A DNA stretch of 64,000 bases from Doryteuthis pealeii (taxonomy: Eukaryota; Mollusca; Cephalopoda; Myopsida; Loliginidae). This document shows positions 9,441 through 20,449 of this stretch, piece by piece. The stretch lies in assembly GCA_023376005.1 (NCBI GenBank), contig CM042143.1:85889189-85953188 (forward strand), given 5' to 3'. Numbering within the stretch: the stretch's first letter is position 1; every line of letters starts with the position of its first letter. The translations under genes were made by a program, and so were the position numbers. Below the pieces are notes generated by a model, which made no database searches, was not told where the DNA came from, and saw only the letters and a program-made list of their open reading frames with translations.

Positions 9441-9744
9441 AAATTGTTTTTAAAGTGTATCACTTTAAAGATAAAAAATATCGGAAAAGACTGATAGCAT
9501 TGGATTTTACGACTTGTAGTTGTACAGGAAACGCCCATGAGCATTTTGTTTCTAAATGATCGTGATTCTTCGGATTAGACATGTCCGATTGAGAGATATT
9601 GCAAAAAACAATGACATCATCTATTAAATGAGATCTAAAAAAATTTTTCGACGCCTGTTTGATTAACTGTCAAATTATTCAAAATGATTTCCCAGGTTGG
9701 ATCATTACTATACTTAGATACAGAGGAAATATGAGAAAAGTAGG

Positions 9745-9820
9745 ATGATACAGCGGCCGAAACGCTTTGTTAATAACTACGTCAATAAAGATGAGAACAT
9801 AAGTCTGAAAAATCAAAATT
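9745..9820 (+). repeat. G-family fragment (CCGAAACG module)
   Basis: CAGCGGCCGAAACGCTTTGT followed by AATAACTACGTCAATAAAGA matches the right half of the repeats at 23290, 45440 and 61763. Confidence 0.5.
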
Positions 9821-9944
9821 ATTTACACAACTTATATTTAACGTTCTTACTGTCTATTTCTGAATGTCTTGGAGATGTGTTGGTCATATTGGAAACTAAA
9901 GATGTAGTTCGGCTTCCAGAACAATATCAGATATGTCATGAAGG

Positions 9945-10018
9945 ATGGATCTGCCATTAAATAACCCACAAAGGTGTATATGCCATTAAACAAAGAAACC
10001 AAACCAACACTTGCAATG
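9945..10018 (+). repeat. P-like 3' end
   Basis: GCCATTAAATAACCCACAAA, GTATATGCCATTAAAC and AAACCAAACCAAC form the stem-loop and tail. Confidence 0.45.
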
Positions 10019-10079
10019 CTATTTGTAGACTTAATCGATATATATTTTGATCATATTAAAGGCACGTTAAACTACAGAA

Positions 10080-10492
10080 CTTGTTCGGCTGGTCACGTTA
10101 AGTCCTTACACCTATATTATTGTCCCAGCACTATTACCCTTATGGCAAGCCTTAACCCTTTTTATCGTATATGTACTAGAAGGCGGTAGCTGAGGTTCTT
10201 AGTGTCCTGAGTATGACGTTAAACTGTATCTGATGGTGAAGTTCCAATTCTAGAGCTCTGGGTGTGTTGAGTACCCCTTCATCACTATTACTCCCAGGTC
10301 CACTTCTGACCCGGTGTGGTTGTGTCTGTTATGGTCCCAAATAGACCATAATGTTAAAAAGAACAAAATGAGTTCTAACAAAAAATGGGTTTAAAAAACT
10401 GAGTACCCATCGAGAATGAATAAAACAAAATGTCTTCAGCATAAAATGACCCAATGAGTTTGACATGCTGTTAAATCCAACCAACCAACAGG
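10080..10492 (+). mobile_element. Family P copy, sense on the plus strand
   Basis: Runs GGCTGGTCACGTTAAGTCCT, TATGGCAAGCC, AGAAGGCGGTAGCTGAGG and GGTGAAGTTCCAATTCTAGA, and ends in the CCAACCAACCAA tail, giving the native 3' polarity of the family. Confidence 0.6.
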
Positions 10493-10559
10493 AGATGCGT
10501 TTAACTTTCTTCTTGCTAATTTCTGGTTGTCTTGGAGAAGCATTGGTCACATTGGAACC

Positions 10560-10980
10560 TAAAGATGTAGGGATGTGAAATATTCTGCTTTCAGAACGAT
10601 GTCAGATGAAATGCCATGTAACTGAACATGACATTAAACATGACGCATTTGCTGACAGAATGTCGGCCTTCATGTCTAAAAGCGACCCGTTTCTCCATTG
10701 GCTCGCCCCCTTTGGCCATTGGCTTCATTCTCAGATCAATACTAGTACATTTTCCTGGGTCGGCTTTACATGTTCCGTTCGCTAATATCTGTGAATCGTG
10801 GTCGGTTTTTGTCAATCTTTCTTCGGAGAAGAATAGGAACAGCGATAGTATCACCTCCCCAACCCCATTAATTCAGTGCGATCTCCTGGCAACAAAAGTT
10901 TTTAGGCGACGTCGGCAGAAAATGTCGGACACGGTTTCCTATGCCATTTTTGTTAAACAGCTTTTATGGATTTATTAAAT
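10560..10980. other. Unassigned sequence of balanced composition
   Basis: About 420 bp of less AT-rich sequence holds a 116-codon plus-strand frame (10628-10978) and an 87-codon minus-strand frame (10591-10854). I see no motif, no start context of note and no splice pattern. It could be an old element or a fragment of one. Confidence 0.3.
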
Positions 10981-11036
10981 TGATTTCTTTTGAATCTTCA
11001 TGACTAGCAGCATTCATTTTAAGAAATTAAACTTTA

Positions 11037-11611
11037 CTAGCAGGACCTGTAAATATACAACAGTATGAAAATCTAATTATTACATCGTTTGATATGTTTA
11101 CTTAAGAGCTATTGCATTTAGTTCAATATGTAAAAAGTATAATCTTGATTTAACTGTCTATCTCACACTGTCTTAAAAGGGGGGGGAATATTTACATTGA
11201 TTTGCCGATAAGTCTGCGGGGATGCGTTTAAAATATCTACATTAATTTGCTAATAAAAAGTGACAGGAACAGCCTTAATTAAGGCAGGAGGCTGGGCGAC
11301 AAAAGATCAAAATTACCAAAATATATTTCTTTAATTCACAATTTCAATATTACAAATAAAACTTTTTTTTAATTCTTTTTATTTTACGTTGGGCATTCAA
11401 GCGACGCAAGTCCATTTGGAATGTTTCAGTTTTAGAATTGAGTGCAATAAAATGGCACAAATAAAAAGTTTGTGATTAAGGACACCAGATAATCTGAATT
11501 TCCATTTTTGCATTGCATCTTGTACAATTTGGTCGGTCTCATTTTTAACCAGATGTTTTTGCAGGATGATAACGGACGGAAGATTTAGGAACAAGCGTAT
11601 TAATATATCGA
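11037..11611 (-). mobile_element. H2 Helitron copy
   Basis: Minus-strand 5' end A|TCGATATATTAATACG, 3' end GGTCCTGCTAG|T. The middle (about 11165-11390) differs from other copies and lacks the long (CT)n tract. The hairpin is decayed (TGTATATTTACAG). Confidence 0.6.
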
Positions 11612-11667
11612 TGACCTAGTGAAATATGAACATTAATTACTTAACAGTAACTCAGTGTTGCTTGAGG

Positions 11668-11935
11668 AATATTGTTGGTTGGATTTTACGGCATGTCAAC
11701 GCTTATTGGGCTATTCTATGCCGAAGACGTTTTTGATTTATTCATCCTTGGTGGGTATTCAATTTTTTTAAACACAAATTTCTAAACTCATGTTTTTCTA
11801 GTTAACCCATAGATGTGACCCTAACAGGTACAACCACTTCAGGTCAGAGTGGAGCTGGGAGTAATTGTAATGAAGGGGTACTCTACACGTCCCAGAGCTC
11901 CAGAATTGGACCAATACCCAATGAAATATATTCTT
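11668..11935 (-). mobile_element. Family P, 3' part
   Basis: TTGGTTGGATTTTACGGCAT through CATAGATGTGACCCTAACAGG-like blocks to CCAGAGCTCCAGAATTGGA. Confidence 0.6.
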
Positions 11936-12239
11936 TATGTGCAATAGAAATACAACTGATAACGTGAACTAACTTAATGTTTTTTTATTAAAATGAATGT
12001 ATTTTAATGTGAACCTTTACTTTATCTCTAGATTCCTTTATCTCGTTATTTTCTCAGAGATTTGAACCTTCAAGCCAAAATGTTGGAAATCATTTTCTTA
12101 TCAGGAGACATTTTCAAAGAATAGAAAACAATGATTTCGTTTTGTGGAACTCTCATAAATTTACCAGTGGGAGTCAATCTGTCTTTTAAAAAAAGGGAGG
12201 ATTCCTTTCTTATCTTTATTGTATTCTGGGGAGGAGCAT

Positions 12240-12304
12240 TGTTTTTTTTTTTTTGTTTTTGTTTGTTTTTGTTTGTTTTTGTGTGTGTGTGTGTGTGTGT
12301 GTGT
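12240..12304. repeat. T-rich, (GTTTTT)n and (GT)n tract
   Basis: Poly-T, four GTTTTT-like units, then about nine GT units. Confidence 0.85.
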
Positions 12305-12389
12305 CCTTAAAATCAGTTACAAAGTGTAACCGAGTTTGGCACAAAAGTATGGGCCCCCAGTGAGAATGGTACTCACTAACAACTAAAAC

Positions 12390-12495
12390 TTTTAACCGAG
12401 CATACTAACCATTATACTCGATGTGCATGTATCGTAACGGTTATCGTCGTTGAAAATAGACCCGCGTTCAAATCCTGGGCGAAGCTGTTTTGTAT
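12390..12495 (+). mobile_element. SINE-B head fragment
   Basis: CGGTTATCGTCGTTGAAAAT and GCGTTCAAATCCTGGGCGAA match the tRNA-like head of SINE-B, including its B box. The body is absent. Confidence 0.45.
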
Positions 12496-12719
12496 GGAGG
12501 ACAATTTTTCTTTCTTCCTTTCTTGTTATATTTTTTCTCTGTAGCATGTCCTTTTTCTTCCCTTTCATTCTTTATAATAAAAACGGAATTTTCCATTACT
12601 CATACACCCATTACACTCATATGAAATAAGAATTATGTGAATAAGCAACATGAGATAATCACTGATGCGATTGAACCGCGGTAGACCCTTAACTCTTTTC
12701 CATTATTACTATGATAATA

Positions 12720-12764
<45 letters not shown>
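12720..12764. repeat. (TA)n microsatellite
   Basis: About 20 TA units. Confidence 0.95.
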
Positions 12765-12767
<3 letters not shown>

Positions 12768-12971
12768 GTAACTAACACCTATGACCTTGTATAAGATGCG
12801 ACCTGAACATAAATTTCGAGTGGTTTAATAGTTGACAAACGGAGTAGAGATCTCGATCCTCATTGGGTGACCGATATTTGTGATCTCGTACAAAATCTGA
12901 CCTAAATTTAATAGACACCCACATCCTACTAAAAAATTGTTTTTATTATCTTGAGTTTTTTTTTATCTGTA

Positions 12972-13512
12972 CTAGCAAGAATATGCGTGCTCAGAATGTA
13001 TTTCAAGTTTTAATGTAATGAAATGTGTTAAATTAGGAAGACTAAAGAAAACAAATAAGAACGCATATAAAAAGATTGCACTTTTTAAAATTATATTTTA
13101 ATTGGTTTCTATATAAAATCATTCATAGGATTGAGTTTAATACGTTGGAGAATAAAACAATGATATTAGACATCAATAACACCAAGTAATTATTTATTAA
13201 ACTCAGTATTGTTAAAATCAGTATGCAAATCAATCTCACTATATATTATGTAAACGTTTATTTCTTAGTGATATATAAGACACATTGCGTGATTTTAAAT
13301 GCACTAATAACATGGGTTGTTTTGAGGCAAATCTAACTCAGATTTTCACAGATATTAAATAAATAAATATAAATATGATTTATATGTATCAATGATCTTG
13401 GCTATGAATTAGATACTCGTTGATAAACTTACGCAATCGCTGAGGGTTTTGTGACGTAAGCAGTGACGTAGTTTTGGTTACAGACAGACACTGAATCTTC
13501 ATTATAATAAGA
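12972..13512 (-). mobile_element. H1 non-autonomous Helitron
   Basis: The left edge A|CTAGCAAGAATATGCGTG and right edge ATTATAATAAGA|T are the reverse complements of the 3' CTAG|T and 5' A|TCTTATTATAAT ends. The 541-bp body has no coding. The 3' hairpin is eroded in this copy. Confidence 0.65.
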
Positions 13513-13599
13513 TGTTGTCTGTGTCTCAGTCAGTGATTGCGCGCATGCACAGTCGTATATCTGTCTGATAACACTGGTTTACAAAAAAAATTTTTTTTG

Positions 13600-14340
13600 T
13601 CTGAGGCAAGAATGGGAATAGGTTTTTTTTTTGGGGGGGGGGTTTACTAATTTGGGTGTGCTGAATTCAAATTTATAAACAGTTTTGCTCTATCACCTCT
13701 AGTTTTCTGTCTTTTAAATAGTCTCATTTTAGTATATACAGAGTATATACGTGCTTATTTCAACAGTCGCAACAGCTTATTACAGATAAAACAGGATAGA
13801 TAAAGAACATTGACGGAATAAATATACTTGGATGACACAATGTACACAATTCATAGTACCGCAGACAGTTAGAAATGTGTTTTCTTAGATGATCTGCTGA
13901 CTGCCAGTGCATTACTGGCTGTTGATTGAGACGTGTTGGCTACGCTTAACTGCCAAAATCCGTCTTGAGATATATAGCTATATATATATATAATGTAATG
14001 CTATCACTTACATTTATTGCAAAATAACTAAAAAAGAAGACATAAGTCACATAATATTAGAAATTAACCCTGAATGCATATACGCCTTTATGCACAGTAT
14101 GTGTACAAAATGTACAGTATGTGTACCAAATGTACAGTATGCATATCTAAAAAAAACTGGAGGTGATGAGTACAAACAGATTTCAAATCTGAATTCAGCA
14201 CCCCCAAATTAGGTTAAAATACCTATTTTTGTGCTTGCCTCAATTTCTTTGTAAACCAGTGTAATAATGCACATCGCATCCAGTCTGTCAGTTCTCATAT
14301 TCCTTCATTTCTGAATCGCACTGTTTTTCAGTTTACTGAA
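13600..14340. other. AT-rich stretch without an assigned feature
   Basis: Holds an inverted pair (GCTGAATTCAAATTTATAAA near 13661 and AATCTGAATTCAGCACCCCC-like sequence near 14190; also TTACAAAAAAAATTTTTTTT at 13571 and TTTCTTTGTAAACCAGTGTA at 14245) that brackets about 650 bp. This suggests an old element with inverted ends. There is also a three-fold TGTACAGTATG(T/C)GTA repeat at 14096-14145. Confidence 0.35.
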
Positions 14341-14620
14341 GCTTTGATTATATTCGCGAACGTCGTCGTCGTCGTCGTTGTCGAAGAAAAAGCGGAGATA
14401 TTGAGGCAGTATGTTTTTGAGGAACCGAGCCGATCGCGCGGTGCAGCGAAAGACAAGAGGTTGCTAGGTTACACAGAGATGATTAGCCTACATTGCACAA
14501 TCCTGAACAGACGTCAATGGTCGACAGCAGCAGCAGCTGAAGTCACATTATGATTGGAATTTTTTTCTTGCTTTACAGCGACCTTTCTTCAATTCTCTTG
14601 TTTAAAAGAAATAAAGAAAA

Positions 14621-14747
14621 CTAGCAGGACCTGTGGATATACAACAGTATGATAATTTAACAAGGATAACGTTTGATATGTTCACTTAAGAGCTATTGCG
14701 AAATAGTTCCATATGTAAAAACTATAATAATCTTCATTTAACACACA

Positions 14748-14809
<62 letters not shown>

Positions 14810-15116
14810 ATGTTTTCATTCCATTCAATTGAAACCGATTAGCGTTATCGCTTCTGCACGTTCACTCCTCTCTCTATCTTTCCCCTATTCTTTTTCCTTC
14901 CATCTTATTATATTTTTCAGTGTAGCATATCCTTTTTCTTCCCTTATTTAGCTTCAGTGATGACGCTCCTAATAAAGAATTCGGCGGTTAAGCAACACCA
15001 AATAATCAGGATTTACATTTTTGCATGTCATCTTAGACGACTTGGACGGTCTCATTCTTAATCAGAGGGTGTTGCAAGATTATAACGGTCGTAAAATTAA
15101 GGAATCCGAGTATAGA
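14621..15116 (-). mobile_element. H2 Helitron with internal (CT)n
   Basis: Minus strand: A|TCTATACTCGGATTCC ... GTCCTGCTAG|T. The terminal stem is partly decayed (CTGTtgtataTCCACAG). A (CT)n tract at 14749-14806 occupies the purine/pyrimidine region of the family. Confidence 0.7.
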
Positions 15117-15309
15117 TGGCTAATAACTGGAACGATGAAGAAGTCAGATGAAAGAAAAAGGAAGACACCTGCGACAGAAAGAAAAATAACTAGATAGTCG
15201 TGTGACGGTTGTGGAACGATAATGGAATTGGTGAGACGAGTCTTAGTTTTACTTAAAGCTGTTCATGTTCTCATTGTAAGGTAATGTAGGCGGCGTGGCC
15301 TATTGTCTA

Positions 15310-15525
15310 TATCAGCCGTTCAGCGAGGAAGTCTATCTACTTTTCACAAGCGCTAGACAAGGAGATTGCTTTTGCCTCTGAAGTGCAGCGTCATACCTGT
15401 CATCAAATTCGCACAGTTCCAAGTCGTGCTAATCACGCACAGCGTTAGCGAGGGTCAGTATTGAATCCAGAACCTTGCGATTGCATAGGCCCATGCTCTA
15501 CCGACTAAGCAAAACTATAATCTTT
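15310..15525 (-). mobile_element. SINE-A copy
   Basis: Minus-strand head TAGTCGGTAGAGCATGGGCC-like with B box GGTTCTGGATTCAATACTGA-like, then body blocks CTTGTCTAGCGC and TAGACTTCCTCGCTGAACGG. An internal region is altered near 15405-15450. Confidence 0.55.
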
Positions 15526-15782
15526 GAGAAAAAAGGCATGTTTCTACTTATGTCAGTCTTTGTAACTGCCAGATAGCTTGACAAAAATCTCTCGTCACTG
15601 ATATGCCACAATGACTGACGAAGATAAAGGGTGAGTGCGTACTTGAGTAAACCACTTACCCATAATTTTTCGCACCACTAACAAAAGCCTTTTCTGGAAA
15701 CCCAATGTATATATTTACCATACCCCTCCACCATGAGCAGTAAACAATACAAGATCATTTTTTAAGCGGAGTATGTATCTAT

Positions 15783-16053
15783 GAACCCCTCCGCACGAGC
15801 AGGGTGTGACACAAGGCGAAATTTTAAGCATAGTTGACCAGGTTTTAATTCCGAGTTTTTCTTCTCCTAGACTGGTTACCTAGCCAATGTCAAAGTGCCC
15901 AGTTTGCCATACTGTTTATCCATAGCTGGAGGGAGAATAATTCGATGCATACATTTCTCAAGTGTATTCGAGCTATGTGAAATGCATAGTCACATTGCGT
16001 TGCTGTGTCCATTTCCTATGATGATAACCATTGCACCACGTTCACCTCCAAAA
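15783..16053 (-). mobile_element. SINE-B copy
   Basis: Minus strand: head GTGGTGCAATGGTTATCATC, body CATTTCACATAGCTC, CTCCCTCCAGCTATGGATAA and TAGGAGAAGAAAAACTCGG, ending CCTGCTCGTGCGGAGGGG. The family tail is (TA)-rich. Confidence 0.65.
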
Positions 16054-16284
16054 GTACAACTGGTTTAAATTCAGTTTTCCTTCTTCTAGACTGGTTGCCT
16101 TACAAAGGCTAAAAAAACTCAAACTTCTTTACTATTAACCCATAAATACTGGGATAAAAATTAGATCCGGGCCTTTTCCAAGGGGATTAGCACAAAATGA
16201 GCACAAACAATCCGTCCATGATTTGAAGTCGACGATAACCGTTACGTTAAGAGCACCTTCCAATGTATTTCTACTGTAAACTCA

Positions 16285-16512
16285 TTAATAAAAGCAGCTC
16301 AGTCGGTAGAGCGTTTAGTTAGAAACCACAAGGTTTCTAGTTCGATACCGACCCTCGCCTACTCAGCGTATGAGTAGCACAGGGATCTGTGCGGTAAAGT
16401 AAGGAGCTGATGGTAGGTGTGGCGCTCCACCTCAGAAAAAGTGAAAAGGGGATAGAATCCCTCGCTGCATGGCTTATACCGACATTAGGCCGCCCCGACG
16501 ACGACTTTTACA
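16285..16512 (+). mobile_element. SINE-A copy
   Basis: AGCTCAGTCGGTAGAGCG and GTTCGATACCGACCC, then GGAGCTGATGGTAGGTGTGG, with a short internal deletion after CCACCTCAGA. Confidence 0.7.
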
Positions 16513-17339
16513 TGCTAGCTGAAAACTCGTCATAAGAGCAGGATTTTAAACTTGTAAGCAAAAATGCATGGAAAACGGTCATAGATTTGGTTTCTGTCTA
16601 GGACAATGTTTATCACAGCCGCAACGGTGCCGGTCCGTGAACAACTAACTGCCGGTCTGCGGGTGCCACACAGCATTTTCAAAAATGTGTATATTTTGAA
16701 ATATGGCAACCGTACATATAAACTAAAATTGGAAATATATTTCTAAAAATATCAACTTTGTTCATTTTCTGTTCTTTACCACGATGGCAATTCTACCATC
16801 TTTTTGCCTACGCTGTTTTATAGAAAGCTAATTTCCTTTTTGTAAATTTCAGTACTGTACCCTTGGTCTCCAAAGAGAAGGATCAGCTATTTAGTGCAAG
16901 TCCTCACAACTTAATGAAACAAACCTAACATACATGGTACTTTGTTCTATCGAACCAATAATTGACAAATAAGAAGCATTCTCACTGTTCCCATTGACTG
17001 TACACTGGGGCGTTAGTTTATATTGATCATAGATTTCTGTATTAAATAAAGCTAATTTTAACATGCCTGCATAAATATTTTTTATTCGAAGTTTAACAAA
17101 TTCCTTAATTTTATACACCAGTCCGAGCATCGATCAAAACAATATGAACCGGTTCGTAACATCCAAAAGTTTGAAAAGCACTGGTCTTGGACATTTTGGT
17201 CTAAGTTACTTTATACGATTAAACAAAAATGATAAAGATTCAGTTTGGCTAACTTGATGGAAACAAAGGACATAAATGTTAAAATATGCCCCGGCGTTCC
17301 TTTAGTAACCATTAAAATGTTGGTTGCTATAGATCCAGC

Positions 17340-17605
17340 TTACTTAGGCTAGGTTCCCTCCAATCAATCAGCTGGTGACGCCAAGCCCTAGCATCTATAT
17401 GACTGTTCCAATCATATTGCTCTTATGGCAAAACGCCAATCTTTTTTGTGTGCTAGAAGGTGGTGGCTGAGGGTTCCAGTGTCCTTGGTATGATGTTAAA
17501 GTGCATCTAATGGTGAGATTCCAATTATGGAGCTCTGAAGAGTATGGAGTACCACTTCATCGCCATTACTCCCAGATCCACTCTGACTCGGAGTGTTAGT
17601 ACCAT
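17340..17605 (+). mobile_element. Family P fragment
   Basis: CAATCAATCAGCTGGTGACG, GCTAGAAGGTGGTGGCTGAG, GGTGAGATTCCAATTATGGA and ACTCCCAGATCCACTCTGAC. The 3' end is missing here, and a 3' end lies at 17860-18035. Confidence 0.55.
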
Positions 17606-17789
17606 TATATTGAAGTCAGTCAGTTAGACAGTCAACAATTGGTTTGACTGGCCAAGCCTAACATGAAGTTACTAGTTCCTTAATGAACCCACTATAACAG
17701 CTTAAATAATTCCTGCCACTGCTGCCAGGAAGAGTCCATTAAGCTGGGAGGTGTTTGACTGTTCTACTGTCCAATAGTTAACAATCTGT

Positions 17790-18035
17790 AACAGTCATTT
17801 CCAGACTGCAGGTTCAATCCTAGCTAAGGGTGAAAGTAACACAGAATAACAATTATCAGTATTCTACACATTAGTAAATGGATAAAAGATAGGTTTAAAA
17901 TGTGGTAGAAAGTGTTAAAAAAGAGTGAAAAAAAGAGTTTTAAAAAATTGAATACACAACAAGAATGTATCAAACAAAATGTCATCGGCATAAAATAACA
18001 TAGGGGTTGACATGCCGTAAAATTCAACCAAGAAG
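17790..18035 (+). mobile_element. tRNA-like head remnant, then family P 3' end
   Basis: GCAGGTTCAATCCTAGCTAA resembles a B box and recurs at 23050. P sequence follows: AAAAATTGAATACACAACAAG, GTCATCGGCATAAAATAACA, GGTTGACATGCCGTAAAATT and CAACCAAG. Confidence 0.45.
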
Positions 18036-18267
18036 AAGAAATACACCTGCACAAGCCGTATCGCTGTCACATAGCCTGAAGCAGGCAGCAAGAGGCATTG
18101 ACTTCTACGTAAACTTAGATCATAGAAAAATGGACGAAAAAGGATATCTGTAATAGGATGATACACCTATGCTGCAAATAGTATTTTTGTTCATTCCTGA
18201 CCATAGACAATACTTCTCTTTTCTATTTTCTATGAATTTCTATAATAAAATGATATGTTCCTTATCA

Positions 18268-18512
18268 ATGTGGCTGGTTCAGCTGTCGGTAGAGCATCCG
18301 ACAAGGAATCGCAAGTTTCCGAGTTCGATATCGGTTATCACCAACTCAGCACATGAGTAGCAGAGATTGAGTAAAGCATCAGGAAGCTGAAGGTAGGTGT
18401 AGTGCTCCATCACAGCATAACCAATCTCCCTGGTCTAAAGCTAGCGAAAAGGGGATATACTCCCTCGCTGTTCGGCTGATACCAACAATAGACCATTCCA
18501 CTGACTTTACAA
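18268..18512 (+). mobile_element. SINE-A, divergent subfamily
   Basis: GTTCAGCTGTCGGTAGAGCA, CGAGTTCGATATCGG and GAAGCTGAAGGTAGGTGTAG, ending CGACTTTAC-like. The head differs from other copies (GACAAGGAATCGCAAG), a variant also seen at 33625-33885. Confidence 0.65.
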
Positions 18513-18630
18513 TCCCTATTATAATCGTAGATTTGCAATTAGAAGATAAACCTAAGTTAATATTTGTATTCATTCCAAACCTCTGACCATCTCTTTCTTC
18601 TCGATTTCCAATGACTTTGTATAATAAAAT

Positions 18631-18858
18631 TGTTATATAGTACCTAAATAATGAGAATGAACCGTCTGTTTTTCCTATAAATAATGTCTGACGAAATCTC
18701 GAAGAGACAAACAACGAGATCTCACGGGTCTTCTCAATTCAACCTTGCAATTGCTAATTACTCTGTTCACTTCGTATCTTTGCTTAGTAAACCTTTTCCC
18801 CTATCCTTAATACTCGGTGTGTTTCTTCCTATTATTTCTCTGTTAACTCATAGTTACA
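18631..18858 (+). mobile_element. Possible solo LTR, 228 bp
   Basis: Begins TGTTATATAGTACC and ends CATAGTTACA (TG..CA), with a TATA-like CCTATAAATAATG one-fifth of the way in. A 233-bp relative lies at 22753-22985 and a truncated one at 40025-40170. I found no clear target duplication, so LTR status is an inference. Confidence 0.4.
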
Positions 18859-18868
18859 ACAAAAATTT

Positions 18869-19160
18869 GAAGAATAATTAAAGTTCCAATTACCGTCGAA
18901 CTGGGAAGGCACGGCAACAAACGGTTGTAACTCAAATACAAATCCGAATGCTACAAGGTCCAATGCAAAATTGACAAAGTATATATAAGACCCCACAATG
19001 TTATTCAAATCAAGCAGTCAAGCAGCCAATCAAAACTCAAGGAATGGAATCACCCAAATCACCCAGATTCATGGATAGATCATTCTTGATTCCTATTTAT
19101 ACCAGCTGTCTTGGACACTGCTTGAGTTGTATTTAGTTAGCTGCTGTTATTAAAACCAAC
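18869..19160 (+). repeat. Single-arm relative of the foldback family
   Basis: GAAGAATAATTAAAGTTCCA then ATTACCGTCGAACTGG matches the ends of the palindrome at 36741. The interior (AGCAGCCAATCAAAACTCAA, CTGTCTTGGACACTG) matches one arm of 3940-4377. The second arm is absent. Confidence 0.6.
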
Positions 19161-19214
19161 AGTAGACTAACTGACTTCAATAAAATCATTAACAATATAT
19201 GTTCATTATCTATA

Positions 19215-19853
19215 CTAGCAAATATATACACCCTCCGGGTGCAAGTATTTAAGTTTTAATATAATAAAATATCATGTTAAATTAGAAAGGCTAATGAAAC
19301 TGAATAAGAATTCAGATAAAAATATTTGGAACAGAGGGGGTATGATTGAAAAATAGAACAGCTTTGAAACTAACTCTTCCATCATTTTCCCTTACTCCCG
19401 TCTTTCATTGGTAAATTTTCCTAATTTAACTATTTAGTTAAAATAGGAAGTAAAGGATAATATTACAGTTATTTCTTCATGTAAATAAATTTCTTTTAAG
19501 ATTTATCCCCGAATTTTTGTTCATATTCAATAAGATAAAACAAACAATTAGAAATCAATAATACTAAGCACATATTTATTAAAATCAAATTTTAAATATC
19601 AATATGCAGATTAGCCTTTATGTTCACAATGCAAACTGCTATTTTGTTGTATATATAAATACAATTGCATGTTATTAGTATGTAGATATGGTCAACAGTA
19701 TAAGTAATGTAAAACAATTTTATTAATAATTGAGGTATAAATAAAAATAAACTGATGGAGAATGTGATGTAAATAACAAAAGGAATTGTGACTTGAATAG
19801 TAATATAGTTTCGGTTACAGACATACAAACCCACAATCTCCATTATAATAAGA
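19215..19853 (-). mobile_element. H1 Helitron, long subfamily
   Basis: Left edge CTAGCAAATATATACACCC followed by TCCGGGTGCAAG: the terminal hairpin with one mismatch. Right edge CCATTATAATAAGA|T. It is 639 bp and uninterrupted, so it is the empty-site reference for the insertion in the copy at 50386. Confidence 0.7.
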
Positions 19854-20174
19854 TTATAATCCTAGATTTTATTAATGCTTGCATTTTCTAATCATTGACC
19901 AGTTCTCCTTGATTTTCAATTCACAACATATAGTCATAGTACTGAAGTCTAATGAAAGTTTACCTAAAAAATTACAAATTTCGGTTCTTTTCCTTGTCAA
20001 GAATATTATTGTTTGTTTATGAAGAACATTACTAAAGTTAGACATAGGAATGTTGGAGTAGGGGTAAAATCAGTGTGTAGTGGTAGTGTTGCGTAACATC
20101 TTTAAATTGACGCGTAGTTATCTTGTTCTGTAGAATATATACCCGTAACTGCAAACAGGAACACTTACCTTATT

Positions 20175-20447
20175 TGGTTAAAGTCATGGGAAATGGACTC
20201 GTCGCCCCGAGTTCAAATCCTGGACGTGGCAATTATTTCACTTAGCGCTAATACCCTTTGGAAAGGTATGAATCCTATTCTCCCTCCAGCTATGGGTAAA
20301 TAGTAGGGCAGACTGAGCTCTTTGACCTTGGTTAGGCAACCGGTCTAGGAGAAGGAAAACTCTGAATTCAAACCTGTTGTACTCCGCTTAAGAAATTGAC
20401 CTTGTGTCGCATCCTGCTCGTGCGGAGGGGTTGGTAAATATATATTT
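20175..20447 (+). mobile_element. SINE-B copy
   Basis: GGTTAAAGTCATGGGAAATG, CGAGTTCAAATCCTGGACG, AGCGCTAATACCCTTTGGAA, TAGGCAACCGGTCTAGGAGA, and 3' end CTGCTCGTGCGGAGGGGTTG then GTAAATATAT. Confidence 0.75.
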
Positions 20448-20449
20448 GC

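Noticed and set aside
10628..10978. 116-codon plus-strand frame as a gene
   Set aside because: No recognisable family, and the opposite strand is also open over much of it. Kept only as unassigned sequence.
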